DNA of 64,000 bases. Origin: JABMMZ01 sp964438995 (GTDB lineage Bacteria > Bacteroidota > Bacteroidia > NS11-12g > UBA955). The stretch is taken from the NCBI GenBank assembly GCA_964438995.1, contig CAYTMQ010000001.1, forward strand, positions 1-64,000, read 5' to 3'. The notes beneath the pieces were generated by a model. It had not been told where the DNA came from. It saw only the letters and a list, made by a program, of their open reading frames with translations, and searched no databases. The position numbers and the translations under genes were made by a program. This document shows positions 9,944 through 19,263 of this stretch, one piece after another (position 1 is the stretch's first letter; every line of letters starts with the position of its first letter).

Positions 9944-10780
9944 TTAGAAGCCACTTACCAAGAGCTTTTTTGAAGCATTAATCGAACAACTTTTATGGTA
10001 TCTTGAGTATGCAGCAGCTGCGCTGTTTCGAATCATTTCTCTTGATTGATTTTTGAGGTAACTTGATAGAGCATCGTGAATGGTATAGGCTTCAGGACTC
10101 ATAAATCCTGTTGTCCAAACCAATGGATTGCCTTTGGCTTTTTGAATGTATGGTGCAAAATAACCTTTGCTAATACAAGCTAAAATAATGCAATCTCTTG
10201 TTTTACCATCGGCATTAAAAATGGTATCTTCAATTTCAAATTCCATTAATCCATCATGACCGATATATGCGCACAATCGAGCATTACCTTGAATACCTAT
10301 TACATCATTTTTGTAATGCAGAGTATCTTTCATTTGACCTGAGGTACTTTTTAAGAAATCTTTTATACAAGGTTGAATGTATTTGCCATTGTATGCATCA
10401 GCAATTAAGTATTGACCAGTACTTTTATGTTTGAACATTAGTCTATCTAAAATTAATGTATCTGGATAGTTAGCGTGTTTAAGAGGAACGGTTTTGATGT
10501 ATAGCCATTCTGCACTTTTTTTAAAGTAGGTTTTGACGCCATAACCACACCCCCAATATAGGTTTGTAGATGGCTTATCTCCTTTTCCTATATTTTCTGG
10601 AACCTTAACAATACCCTGATATTCATTGTCGCATAGGGCGACAAAAATATGAATAGAAGGTTTACCAGAGAAGCTGTCTGTTATAGTTGTATTTTTGTTT
10701 TCAAGTATTGAAGTTTCTTCAACTTGTCTATCAACAACTGTGCAGGCTATTAAAGAGAAAACAACCATTAGTTTAAACAT
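9944..10780 (-). CDS. Lipoprotein of unknown function, possible clan CD-like fold
   Basis: A 278-residue protein with a lipoprotein signal (SLIAC, Cys13). I cannot assign a family with certainty. Residues 41-50 (PSIHIFVALC) look like the first beta strand of an alpha/beta sandwich. The sequence AYIGHDG (His175) and, 27 residues on, IILACISKG (Cys202) resemble the His-Gly and hydrophobic-Ala-Cys motifs of clan CD proteins (caspase, gingipain, CHAT). A conserved-looking tail follows: LVWTTGFMSPEAY, then an IRNSAAAAYSRYHKSC helix. A caspase/CHAT-like fold is an inference; the His motif is HDG rather than HG. The gene is divergent from rarA and convergent with the T9SS gene, with abutting stops. 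Confidence 0.8.
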   Translation of the reverse strand: MFKLMVVFSLIACTVVDRQVEETSILENKNTTITDSFSGKPSIHIFVALCDNEYQGIVKVPENIGKGDKPSTNLYWGCGYGVKTYFKKSAEWLYIKTVPLKHANYPDTLILDRLMFKHKSTGQYLIADAYNGKYIQPCIKDFLKSTSGQMKDTLHYKNDVIGIQGNARLCAYIGHDGLMEFEIEDTIFNADGKTRDCIILACISKGYFAPYIQKAKGNPLVWTTGFMSPEAYTIHDALSSYLKNQSREMIRNSAAAAYSRYHKSCSINASKKLLVSGF

Positions 10781-10853
10781 GAGTGTAAAACGGATTTAAT
10801 GGTATAAAATTACATTTCTAAGTACAAAATTGCAATACATAAAATTGCCTCAT

Positions 10854-10861
10854 TATCTTTG
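10854..10861 (+). promoter_or_regulatory. rarA promoter: -7 box TATCTTTG with upstream TTG
   Basis: An exact TAnnTTTG box lies four bases before the rarA ATG at 10866. A TTG at 10830-10832 sits 21 bases upstream of the box, a normal -33/-7 spacing. A leaderless mRNA is predicted. Confidence 0.65.
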
Positions 10862-10865
10862 TAAA

Positions 10866-12125
10866 ATGCAACATGTACCTTTAGCTGAACGCGTTAGGCC
10901 TCGACATTTATCAGAATATATTGGTCAAGACCACTTAACAGGTAAGGATGCGCCATTAAGTACATATTTAGAATCGGGTACTATGCCAAGTATGATTTTC
11001 TGGGGTCCACCAGGTGTTGGAAAAACCACATTGGCAAGAATTATAGGAGAAACTCTTAACATACCATTTGTTCAATTAAGCGCAATAAATGCAGGTGTTT
11101 CTGATGTTAGAAAAGTCATTTCAGATTCAAAAGAAGTTGGACAAATTTTGTTGTTTTTAGATGAGATACATAGATTCAATAAAAGTCAACAAGATGCATT
11201 ATTGGGAGGCGTTGAATCAGGTAATATTTTACTGATTGGTGCAACTACTGAGAATCCCTCATTTGAAGTCAACAATGCATTGTTATCGAGATGCCAAGTT
11301 TATGTTTTAAAAGAGTTGAGCGCAGATGATTTGTTAAAAATGGCACATCAAGCAATAGAGAGCGACCAATTGTTAAAAGACAAACAAGTTCAGATTGTTG
11401 AAGAAAGTGCATTGTTACAATACAGTGGAGGCGATGGAAGAAAGCTTTTAAACATCATTGAAATGCTCGCCATGCATGACAAAGCGCCTGTGAAGATTGA
11501 TGATGAGAAGGTAAAAAAAATCTTACAAAACAAGCAGATAATTTACGACAAAGCGGGTGAAGAACATTACAACATTATATCCGCTTTTATCAAGAGTATG
11601 AGAGGCAGCGACCCCAATGCAGCAGTGTATTATCTTGCAAGAATGCTTGAAGGTGGAGAACAACCTGAATTTATTGCAAGAAGGATGTTGATACTAGCTT
11701 CAGAAGATATAGGAAATGCGAACCCTACAGCATTGGTTTTGGCAACAAATACCATGACAGCGGTTCAAGCTATTGGTATGCCAGAAGGAAGAATTATTTT
11801 ATCACAATGTGCAGTGTATTTGGCTTGCAGTCCGAAAAGCAATGCTTCATATATGGCAATACAAGAAGCCCAAGAATTTGTGATGAAAACGGGAGCATTA
11901 CCAGTTCCATTGCATCTCAGAAATGCACCAACTAAATTGATGAAATCGATGGACTATGGGAAAGACTATCAATATGCCCATGTTCATCCAGACAATTTTA
12001 TAGAACAAGAATTTCTACCTGACACCATCAAAGGGGCTAAATTTTATGAGCCTGGAAACAACGCTAGAGAGAAGGAAATGCGCGATTTTTTACGCAAGCG
12101 TTGGAAAGATAAATACGGCTATTAA
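10866..12125 (+). CDS. rarA: Replication-associated recombination protein A (AAA+ ATPase)
   Basis: About 419 residues, related to E. coli RarA/MgsA and eukaryotic WRNIP1, clamp-loader-like ATPases acting at stalled replication forks. The N-terminus PLAERVRPRHLSEYIGQDHL is typical. Walker A is GPPGVGKTT and Walker B is LLFLDEIHRF, followed by sensor 1 IGATTENPSF and the arginine-finger region LLSRCQVY. The C-terminal tetramerisation domain includes RMLEGGEQPEFIARRM and ASEDIGNANP. Starts upstream would run through the promoter, so I use the ATG giving MQHVPLAERVRP. Confidence 0.96.
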   Translation: MQHVPLAERVRPRHLSEYIGQDHLTGKDAPLSTYLESGTMPSMIFWGPPGVGKTTLARIIGETLNIPFVQLSAINAGVSDVRKVISDSKEVGQILLFLDEIHRFNKSQQDALLGGVESGNILLIGATTENPSFEVNNALLSRCQVYVLKELSADDLLKMAHQAIESDQLLKDKQVQIVEESALLQYSGGDGRKLLNIIEMLAMHDKAPVKIDDEKVKKILQNKQIIYDKAGEEHYNIISAFIKSMRGSDPNAAVYYLARMLEGGEQPEFIARRMLILASEDIGNANPTALVLATNTMTAVQAIGMPEGRIILSQCAVYLACSPKSNASYMAIQEAQEFVMKTGALPVPLHLRNAPTKLMKSMDYGKDYQYAHVHPDNFIEQEFLPDTIKGAKFYEPGNNAREKEMRDFLRKRWKDKYGY

Positions 12126-12210
12126 AACTGTATTTAATCACATTCTTTTACTTTATTTCCACAAATTAAATTGGTTTTCAAACTTGGATAGAAAAACGAC
12201 AAAAAATCGT

Positions 12211-12218
12211 TACCTTTG
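12211..12218 (+). promoter_or_regulatory. ileS -7 promoter box (TACCTTTG)
   Basis: An exact TAnnTTTG box lies 20 bases before the ileS ATG. A TTG at 12184-12186 is 24 bases upstream, slightly wide. It probably drives the whole ileS to TPR gene run. Confidence 0.6.
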
Positions 12219-12238
12219 CACATTTTATAAAAATTCGC

Positions 12239-15200
12239 ATGTATCGCACCCTCAAACACGTCAATTGGCCGTTAATAGAACAAGAGATATTACAACAATG
12301 GGAGAAGGATAACACCTTCGCCAAGAGTATTGAATCTCGTTCTGAGACCAATAGATTTGTTTTTTATGAAGGTCCGCCCAGCGCTAACGGTATGCCCGGT
12401 ATTCACCACGTTATGGCGAGAGCAATCAAAGACATCTTCTGCAGGTACAAGACATTACAAGGATTTAGAGTTGATAGAAAAGGCGGTTGGGATACCCATG
12501 GTTTACCAATCGAGCTTCAAGTTGAAAAACGACTTGGTATCACTAAAGAAGATATTGGTAAGAAAATTACTGTTGAACAGTACAACCGTGAATGCCGAAA
12601 GGACGTGATGGAGTTTAAAAGTCAGTGGGATGATTTAACCACCAAGATGGGATATTGGGTGGATTTGGATCATCCGTATATCACATACGAAAACTCTTAT
12701 ATCGAAACTCTATGGTATCTTTTAAAACAACTTCATCAAAAGGGATTTTTGTATAAAGGCTACACCATTCAGCCATACAGCCCTGCAGCTGGCACAGGTT
12801 TATCCTCTCATGAATTGAATCAGCCTGGAACATATAAAAATGTTAAAGACACCACTTCGGTAGTTCAGTTTAAAGTAGTTGCTGATGATGTTAATTCAAT
12901 CAATCAAAAATACAATACCAAGCTCGATGAAGTATATTTCTTAGCATGGACAACAACACCGTGGACCTTGCCAAGTAACACAGCACTTGCGGTTGGTAAA
13001 AATATAGATTATGTACTTGTAAAAAGTTTCAATCAATACAGTCACCAAGCCATCAATGTTATCTTGGCAGAGCCTTTGTTGAATAAGCATTTCAATGCAG
13101 CGGCTTCAGAATTAACCTTATCAGATTACAAACCTGGAGACAAATTAATTCCATTTGAAGTTGTTGGCAAAGTAAAAGGAACTGATTTAGCAGGTATTAG
13201 ATATGAGCAACTATTGAGTTTCGAAGCCAACAAACGAGAGTTTATTGAAGGCGACGCATTCAAAGTTTTAGTTGGTGATTTCGTAACCACTGAAGATGGA
13301 ACAGGTATAGTTCATATTGCTCCAAGTTTTGGTGCAGACGATTTTAGAGTTGCAAAGCAAAATGGAGTTGGCGCTTTAACTATGGTTGACAAGCGAGGTA
13401 AATTCCTTGAAGGCATTAAAGATGGGGTATTTTTATACGGAGATGAGTTTGTTAAAGAAGATTATTTAAACGACTCTGAAAAGCAAGCAGCCACTGAGCA
13501 GCAAAGAGAGCATTTAAAGGGCTTTATGAAAGATACTAGTAAATTAAATTACTTAAGTGTTGATGAGAGAATTGCCCTTAAACTACAAAATGAAAACAAA
13601 CTTTTCAAAAAAGAAAAGTACGAACATACCTATCCTCATTGTTGGAGAACAGATAAGCCAATATTGTATTATCCTTTAGAAAGTTGGTTTATCAAGACAA
13701 CCGCTGTTAAAGATAAATTGGTAGAATTTAATAAGACCATTAACTGGAAACCACAATCTACAGGTGAAGGCAGATTCGGCAATTGGTTGGAAAACCTTGT
13801 TGATTGGAATTTGAGCAGAAGTAGATATTGGGGCACACCGCTTCCAATTTGGAAAACAGAAGATGGTGAAGAAGAAATTTGTATTGGCTCTGAAGATGAA
13901 TTGTTTGAAGAAATAGCAAAAGCCAATAAAGTTTTAGGCCTAAACCAGCAGTTCAATCGCGAGAATTTGGATTTACACAAACCATTTGTTGACGAGGTTA
14001 TACTGGTGTCTCAATCAGGCAAACCGATGAAACGCGAAAGCGATTTGATTGATGTATGGTTTGATAGTGGAGCTATGCCTTTTGCTCAATGGGGTTTAGA
14101 AAATAAGGACCAATGGCATAAAAATTTTCCAGCGGATTTTATTGCTGAAGGGGTCGATCAAACTAGAGGTTGGTTTTTCACTTTGCATGCAATTGCTGTG
14201 ATGCTGTTTGATTCGGTAGCTTATAAAAATGTTGTAGCTAACGGACTGGTTTTAGACAAGAATGGCAACAAGATGAGCAAGCGTTTAGGCAATGCAGTTG
14301 ATCCATTTAAAACCATTGGTACTTATGGTGCAGATGCTACCAGATGGTACATGATAACTAATAGCGATCCTTGGGACAATTTAAAATTTGATATCGAAGG
14401 CATTGGTGAAACTCAAAGAAAATTGTTTGGTACGTTATACAATACCTATTCTTTCTTTGCTATTTATGCCAACATTGATAAATATGAATACAATTCTGAA
14501 AAACTAAACAACGATGTTTTAACAGAGTTGGATAGATGGATTCTATCAAAGCTGAATACTCTTATTAAGACAGTTTCTGGTAAAATGGATGAGTATGACC
14601 CTACGCCAGCTGCAAGAGCTATTGAAACGTTTGTGTGTGATGATTTAAGCAACTGGTATGTACGTTTGTCAAGACGTCGTTTCTGGAAGGGAGAAATGAA
14701 TGGAGACAAACAAGCTGCTTATGATACTTTGTACACCTGTTTGAAGACTGTAGCTCAACTTATGAGTCCGTTTGCGCCATTCTTTACCGATTGGTTGTAT
14801 AGCAGTTTGAATTTAGGCAAATCTGAATCAATTCATTTGAGCTTAATGCCTAAAGCCGAAGAAAAAATCATTGATGTTGAATTGGAAAAAACGATGCAAT
14901 TGGCTCAAGATGTTAGCAGCATGGTTTTAGGATTGAGAAAGAAGCAAAACATCAGAGTAAGACAACCATTGCAAAAGATAATGGTACCAATTCTGGATCA
15001 AACCTTCAAGCATAGATTAGAGCATGTTAAGACATTGATACTATCTGAGGTTAATGTCAAAGAGTTAGAATATCTGGATGCCGATAACGCCATTTTAGTG
15101 AAAGGCATCAAACCTAACTTTAAAGCATTAGGTCCGAAGATTGGAGCAAATATGAAAGCCTTGACAGCAGCAGTTGCGGGCATGACACAAGCACAGATTA

Positions 15201-15622
15201 GAACTATTGAAACAGAAGGTAAAATCAACTTGAATTTAGGTCAAACCGAATTCGAATTGATCATTGCTGATGTAGAAATCACTTCTCAAGACATACCGGG
15301 ATGGTTGGTAAGTAGCTACAATGGGTTAACAGTGGCATTAGACATTACCATTTCTGAAGAATTGAGGAAAGAAGGTATAGCAAGAGAGTTTGTAAACAGA
15401 TTACAAAACTTGCGTAAAGATTCAGGATTGGATGTTACCGATAAGATAAAGGTTAATATAGATACTGATGAGGTAACGGCAAAAGCTATACTGGATTATA
15501 AAACGTATATTTGCAGCGAAATTTTAGCAGATGATTTGATTATATCAGATGAAAAGTTAGATGGAGCTGAAATTGAAATAGAAGGCATAATCTGCAAAAT
15601 TAAATTAGAAAAAAATGGCTAA
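12239..15622 (+). CDS. ileS: Isoleucyl-tRNA synthetase
   Basis: A class I aminoacyl-tRNA synthetase of 1127 residues, the length of the long, eukaryote-like IleS type found in Bacteroidota. The HIGH motif appears as GIHH (PSANGMPGIHH, residues 47-57), its usual form in this group. WDTHGLPIE follows. The editing region includes TTTPWTLPSNTALAVG, and KMSKR lies near residue 677. A C-terminal anticodon-binding region follows. The stop overlaps the start of the next gene by eight bases, indicating translational coupling. This IleS type is generally associated with lower mupirocin sensitivity; that is family knowledge, not something shown here. Confidence 0.98.
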   Translation: MYRTLKHVNWPLIEQEILQQWEKDNTFAKSIESRSETNRFVFYEGPPSANGMPGIHHVMARAIKDIFCRYKTLQGFRVDRKGGWDTHGLPIELQVEKRLGITKEDIGKKITVEQYNRECRKDVMEFKSQWDDLTTKMGYWVDLDHPYITYENSYIETLWYLLKQLHQKGFLYKGYTIQPYSPAAGTGLSSHELNQPGTYKNVKDTTSVVQFKVVADDVNSINQKYNTKLDEVYFLAWTTTPWTLPSNTALAVGKNIDYVLVKSFNQYSHQAINVILAEPLLNKHFNAAASELTLSDYKPGDKLIPFEVVGKVKGTDLAGIRYEQLLSFEANKREFIEGDAFKVLVGDFVTTEDGTGIVHIAPSFGADDFRVAKQNGVGALTMVDKRGKFLEGIKDGVFLYGDEFVKEDYLNDSEKQAATEQQREHLKGFMKDTSKLNYLSVDERIALKLQNENKLFKKEKYEHTYPHCWRTDKPILYYPLESWFIKTTAVKDKLVEFNKTINWKPQSTGEGRFGNWLENLVDWNLSRSRYWGTPLPIWKTEDGEEEICIGSEDELFEEIAKANKVLGLNQQFNRENLDLHKPFVDEVILVSQSGKPMKRESDLIDVWFDSGAMPFAQWGLENKDQWHKNFPADFIAEGVDQTRGWFFTLHAIAVMLFDSVAYKNVVANGLVLDKNGNKMSKRLGNAVDPFKTIGTYGADATRWYMITNSDPWDNLKFDIEGIGETQRKLFGTLYNTYSFFAIYANIDKYEYNSEKLNNDVLTELDRWILSKLNTLIKTVSGKMDEYDPTPAARAIETFVCDDLSNWYVRLSRRRFWKGEMNGDKQAAYDTLYTCLKTVAQLMSPFAPFFTDWLYSSLNLGKSESIHLSLMPKAEEKIIDVELEKTMQLAQDVSSMVLGLRKKQNIRVRQPLQKIMVPILDQTFKHRLEHVKTLILSEVNVKELEYLDADNAILVKGIKPNFKALGPKIGANMKALTAAVAGMTQAQIRTIETEGKINLNLGQTEFELIIADVEITSQDIPGWLVSSYNGLTVALDITISEELRKEGIAREFVNRLQNLRKDSGLDVTDKIKVNIDTDEVTAKAILDYKTYICSEILADDLIISDEKLDGAEIEIEGIICKIKLEKNG

Positions 15623-16016
15623 GAAAAAAGTAGAAGAAAAAGAAAAAACTCGCTACAGTGATGCTGATCTTCAAGAGTTCAAGCAAATCATTCTAGCAAA
15701 ATTAGAAGTAGCTAGAGAAGAGTTCTCTAAAATGCAAAAATCACTTCAAAACCCAAATGAGAATGGCGATGAAAATACATCTAACCAATACTTAACTTTG
15801 GATGATGGAGCAAGTACGTTCGAAAAAGAAAATTTAAATCAATTGGCTGCTAGACAGAAGAAATTCATTGATAGTTTAGAAGCTGCATTGATCAGAATTG
15901 AAAATAAAACTTACGGTGTGTGTAGAGTAACTGGTAAGCTGATTCAAAAAGAAAGATTGAAGGCAGTACCACACGCAACTTTGAGCATGGAAGCTAAATT
16001 AAACCAATACAAGTAA
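15615..16016 (+). CDS. TraR/DksA family zinc-finger-like protein
   Basis: A 133-residue protein. It has a Lys-rich start, a long helical coiled-coil region (about 18-95) and a C-terminal TraR/DksA finger, YGVCRVTGKLIQKERLKAVP. Only one Cys remains of the usual four, as is common in Bacteroidota members. DksA-type proteins bind the RNA polymerase secondary channel and tune rRNA and stress transcription; whether this one does so without a complete zinc site is unknown. It is translationally coupled to ileS and followed five bases later by lspA. Confidence 0.9.
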   Translation: MAKKKVEEKEKTRYSDADLQEFKQIILAKLEVAREEFSKMQKSLQNPNENGDENTSNQYLTLDDGASTFEKENLNQLAARQKKFIDSLEAALIRIENKTYGVCRVTGKLIQKERLKAVPHATLSMEAKLNQYK

Positions 16017-16021
16017 AAGGT

Positions 16022-16726
16022 TTGCATCAAGAATTACATACAGAGAATAAAACTATTCCTGCAATAAAATGGGTGCTACCAATAGTAGCTTTGATTCTGG
16101 TAATTGTATTTGACCAGTGGTTGAAGTATTGGGTAAAGCATAACATGATATTGTATACCGAGAAAAAGGTTTTTGGAGATTGGTTCAAATTGCATTTTAC
16201 CGAGAACGAAGGTATGGCATTTGGTATGAAGTTCTTTGGTGTTAAAGGTAAATATGCTTTAACCCTTGTGAGGATTGGTGTTTCTATTTTTGGATTTTGG
16301 TATCTGTATAATGCCATCAAGAAGCATGCTAATACATTCTTTTTAGTATGTGTTGCTTTAATATTAGGCGGTGCGATAGGCAATATCATTGATTGCGTCT
16401 TTTATGGCGTTATTTACCATGATATGAACCTTTATGAAGGTAAATTTTTATTGGGTTGGGTAGTAGACATGCTTTATTTTCCAATTATTGAGACCCATTA
16501 CCCTTCTTGGTCGCCAATTAAACCTGGTCAGGAATTCGTATTCTTTAGTCCAGTTTTTAATTTGGCAGATGCAGCCATCAGTATTGGTGTCATTAGCATC
16601 GTAATATTCCAAAAAAGATTCTTTAATCAACCAACTACTGAGGCTTCTACAACATCAACCGCTGTAGAAGGTGAAATTTCTGAGGGTTCGGAAAACACTT
16701 CTGAAAACAACAATGAGACGATTTAA
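16022..16726 (+). CDS. lspA: Lipoprotein signal peptidase (signal peptidase II)
   Basis: An inner-membrane aspartyl protease that removes signal peptides from prolipoproteins. Its 234 residues hold four membrane helices. Family motifs seen are FDQWLKYWVK in the first helix, FTENEGMAFG, GNIIDC with the first catalytic Asp (about 124) and FNLADAAIS with the second (about 182). A Bacteroidota-type loop of about 45 residues separates the two Asp. The residue after the first Asp is Cys where many homologues have Arg. A Ser/Thr/Glu-rich tail follows the last helix. The start is probably the TTG at 16022, as no ATG precedes the first helix. Confidence 0.95.
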   Translation: MHQELHTENKTIPAIKWVLPIVALILVIVFDQWLKYWVKHNMILYTEKKVFGDWFKLHFTENEGMAFGMKFFGVKGKYALTLVRIGVSIFGFWYLYNAIKKHANTFFLVCVALILGGAIGNIIDCVFYGVIYHDMNLYEGKFLLGWVVDMLYFPIIETHYPSWSPIKPGQEFVFFSPVFNLADAAISIGVISIVIFQKRFFNQPTTEASTTSTAVEGEISEGSENTSENNNETI

Positions 16727-16730
16727 AACA

Positions 16731-17597
16731 ATGATACAAAAAACAGCATTTTTAGCATTGCTGTTGATGTTTACAACTGTTCAAGCACAAACAGATGCAC
16801 TGTTGTGGAAAGTGAGCGGAAATGGCTTAACAAAGCCGAGCTATATTTTTGGAACTATCCATTTGCATTGCAAGCCAGAAACATTCGTAAAGACTGCTTT
16901 AACAGATGCAATGAGTGCTTCTGATGTCGTTGCAATGGAGTTAAATCTTGGAGATTTCGATGTTTTAACAAGTTTATACAAGTCCTCAATGGAAGAGGCT
17001 TCCAAGCCTTTGTCAACTATTTTGACTAAAAGTCAGTACCGACTTTTGGACAGTGTTTGTAGAAATGTGTTGAAAGATTCTGCGCAATTGTATGAGAAGA
17101 AAACACCAATGAATGTGTTGATGCGCATGTATGCAGATGCAAGTATTTCAGGCTGTTCACAACCAACTCCAATAGATATTGTTATATCAAATTTGGCTAA
17201 AGGATTGGGTAAAGAAACATTTGGTTTAGAGAATTTTCAATTTCAAGATAGTCTATTAAAGTCTATACCAGATAGTGTTCAGGTTAAATGGTTGATGGAT
17301 TTTTGTTCGAATGTAGGTAAAGCTAAAGCAGATTTTTCTCAAATGCTGGACGCATACGATAAGCAATTAAGTGTTGAATTGTACAGTGTAAGTGAAGCTA
17401 ATTCACCAGATATGAAGTACTTTGAACAAGTGCTAGTTAACGACCGCAATAATTCTTGGATAAAATTCTTACAAGACAATATGTCAAATTATTCGATTTT
17501 TATGGCAGTTGGATCTTTGCATTTACAAGGCAGTACAGGATTAATACCACAACTGAAAAAACTAGGATATACACTAACCCCAATAACGATTAAATAG
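16731..17597 (+). CDS. GumN/TraB family protein
   Basis: About 288 residues with a signal peptide (MIQKTAFLALLLMFTTVQAQ). The N-terminal LWKVSGNGLTKPSYIFGTIH contains the GTxH motif, and the C-terminal FMAVGSLHLQGSTGL matches the GxxHLxG motif of the TraB/GumN family, which resembles Tiki-type metalloproteases. Function in bacteria is poorly defined; an exported hydrolase role is possible. I place the start at the ATG four bases after the lspA stop; an ATG at 16713, overlapping lspA, is also possible. Confidence 0.88.
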   Translation: MIQKTAFLALLLMFTTVQAQTDALLWKVSGNGLTKPSYIFGTIHLHCKPETFVKTALTDAMSASDVVAMELNLGDFDVLTSLYKSSMEEASKPLSTILTKSQYRLLDSVCRNVLKDSAQLYEKKTPMNVLMRMYADASISGCSQPTPIDIVISNLAKGLGKETFGLENFQFQDSLLKSIPDSVQVKWLMDFCSNVGKAKADFSQMLDAYDKQLSVELYSVSEANSPDMKYFEQVLVNDRNNSWIKFLQDNMSNYSIFMAVGSLHLQGSTGLIPQLKKLGYTLTPITIK

Positions 17598-17607
17598 GAA
17601 AAGAGAT

Positions 17608-18264
17608 ATGATGAAGATTTTAAGATTTTATATAATATACAGATTGTATGTTGCATTAGCACTAGTTGTAGGTGGCGTATTGTCTCATGTATATGGCGAT
17701 CCAATCCTTGCTTGGATATTGTACATTTTGGCTTTATTTTCAGTTGTTTTACATTTCTTAATTGGTCCAATGCGTCTTGTTAAAGATGCCGTTGAATCAG
17801 GAAATGTAGATGAAGCAGCGGCATTGATCAATAAAGTAAAGTACCCAGGATTATTGGTTAAACCTATTCGTTCTGCATACTTCATGTTGCAGAGTACACT
17901 AAATGTTGCGAACAAAGATTTTGACACTGCCGAAAGCAATATTAAGAAGAGTTTGAACTCTACATCTTCTTTAGCAGGAGATATGCGTGGAACCAACTTA
18001 ATGCAATTAGGTTTTATTCAATTAAGACAAGGAAAAACAAAGGAGGCTATTGTCAATTTGAAAGAAGCATTAAAAGCGGGTATACCTGACAAGGAAAGTA
18101 AAGCCAGTGTGTATTTGCAATTGTGTTCGCTTGAGATTCAAAGAATGCAAAATAAAGCAGGAAAAGCATACTTTAAAAAAGCAAAAGAGCTTAATCCAAA
18201 GAACAAAGAGATTGTCGATCAGATAAAGGCTATGGAAAAAACCATAAGCCGATTACCAGGATAA
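17608..18264 (+). CDS. Membrane-anchored TPR protein
   Basis: A 218-residue protein with two closely spaced N-terminal membrane helices (about residues 8-30 and 33-53), followed by TPR-like helical repeats (about 70-205), for example GTNLMQLGFIQLRQGKTKEA and a following repeat ending in AKELNPKNKE. TPR domains are protein-interaction scaffolds; the partner is unknown. It is the last gene of the ileS run, ending three bases before a bidirectional terminator. Confidence 0.82.
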   Translation: MMKILRFYIIYRLYVALALVVGGVLSHVYGDPILAWILYILALFSVVLHFLIGPMRLVKDAVESGNVDEAAALINKVKYPGLLVKPIRSAYFMLQSTLNVANKDFDTAESNIKKSLNSTSSLAGDMRGTNLMQLGFIQLRQGKTKEAIVNLKEALKAGIPDKESKASVYLQLCSLEIQRMQNKAGKAYFKKAKELNPKNKEIVDQIKAMEKTISRLPG

Positions 18265-18265
18265 T

Positions 18266-18298
18266 AAAAAAAGCAGACCCAAAAAGTCTGCTTTTTTT
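18266..18298 (+). terminator. Bidirectional terminator
   Basis: A 13-bp perfect stem (18266-18278 with 18286-18298) has a 7-base loop, an A tract on the left and a T tract on the right. It lies between convergent genes and can serve both strands. Confidence 0.9.
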
Positions 18299-18322
18299 AA
18301 TTGTTATCGAAAATTTATCACA

Positions 18323-19252
18323 TCAGATGCCGAATAAGCACACCCCAAATGAAAACAGATGTTGGTGTGGATTTAGTCCTGCTAAATAAGCAGAGTCTTT
18401 GTACATATCTGTCAAGGTATATTTACCATAGATGGCAATGTCGTCAATACCAATTTTTAAAACAGCGCTAATTTGAGTGTCATTCATTTTAACATCGGTT
18501 TCATTTTTTTGGTCAAATTCCATTGAATTTTTATCGCCTTTTAACACATATTTTGATTTTCTATGGAAGCCAAATTCTACACCAGCAGCAATATTAAAAT
18601 TATTGTTTTTTGTATGGTATTCTAATAGCACAGGGATAGCAAAGTATCTTGTATCTAAGCGGTTTTTAGCATAATTGTTATTGCTGTCTTTGTAAGTACT
18701 TAGATGGCCTTGATTGTTTAAGTATTGCATTTGTTGTTTATCAGCGTATTTGAAGTAATAATTATTCAAATGTAGACCATAACTAAGCAACAACTGATCT
18801 TTGTATAGATTCATATTTTGAGACACTAAACCAATGTTTATGTTGGCACTTTTTGTCATTTTTGGATTGATTGCAAAGGCATTTTCGTTTTCGTTCATTG
18901 TGCCTGTAAATCCAATATCTAGTGTGGTTAAATAATCTGTTTCTATAAAGTGTTTGCGTTCTTTTTTATACTTTATAAAGTCATAAATTTTTTTGCCATT
19001 TGAGTCAATTTTATCTTCAATTTTCTTTTCAATGTTGTCGTAATCATCAACGTAACTTACTTTAACAATTACTTTTTTATTGTTTAAAGAGTCTTTGAAT
19101 TTAACATTAATGCTCTCGTCGGCAACTGGTTTAACAGTAACTGTTTTATTTTTATAAGTTACTTTAACACTGTCCATTGGATTTTGTCCTTTAGCAATTA
19201 AGCTAATAAACGCAATTAATAGGGTCGATAGTAATATTTGTAAGGTTCTCAT
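18323..19252 (-). CDS. Outer-membrane beta-barrel protein (PorT-like)
   Basis: A 309-residue exported protein with a signal peptide (ending near AKGQ). A short beta-rich and Lys-rich region spans about 25-105. A C-terminal barrel of alternating hydrophobic strands follows (LDIGFTGTMNE, INIGLVSQNMNLY, LLLSYGLHLNNYYF, YFAIPVLLEYHT, FNIAAGVEFGFHRK), ending in aromatic-containing HLFSFGVCLFGI. The barrel resembles the PorT/OMP_b-brl_2 group. Its gene begins 11 bases after the anti-sigma gene, so it is probably a co-expressed target or sensor of that system. Confidence 0.82.
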   Translation of the reverse strand: MRTLQILLSTLLIAFISLIAKGQNPMDSVKVTYKNKTVTVKPVADESINVKFKDSLNNKKVIVKVSYVDDYDNIEKKIEDKIDSNGKKIYDFIKYKKERKHFIETDYLTTLDIGFTGTMNENENAFAINPKMTKSANINIGLVSQNMNLYKDQLLLSYGLHLNNYYFKYADKQQMQYLNNQGHLSTYKDSNNNYAKNRLDTRYFAIPVLLEYHTKNNNFNIAAGVEFGFHRKSKYVLKGDKNSMEFDQKNETDVKMNDTQISAVLKIGIDDIAIYGKYTLTDMYKDSAYLAGLNPHQHLFSFGVCLFGI

Positions 19253-19263
19253 TTTATTATTTT

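Noticed and set aside
12046..12312. 88-codon frame across the rarA-ileS junction
   Set aside because: It overlaps both real genes and the ileS promoter, and its translation has no recognisable features.
12395..12415. GIHH in IleS as a damaged HIGH motif
   Set aside because: This is the usual form in the Bacteroidota IleS type, and all other motifs are intact.
15900..16016. TraR/DksA-like gene as a broken gene because zinc Cys are missing
   Set aside because: The frame is intact and translationally coupled; Bacteroidota relatives commonly lack the full Cys set.
16027..16389. 120-codon frame opposite lspA
   Set aside because: It is a shadow of the membrane-helix codons of lspA; no promoter or family match is seen.
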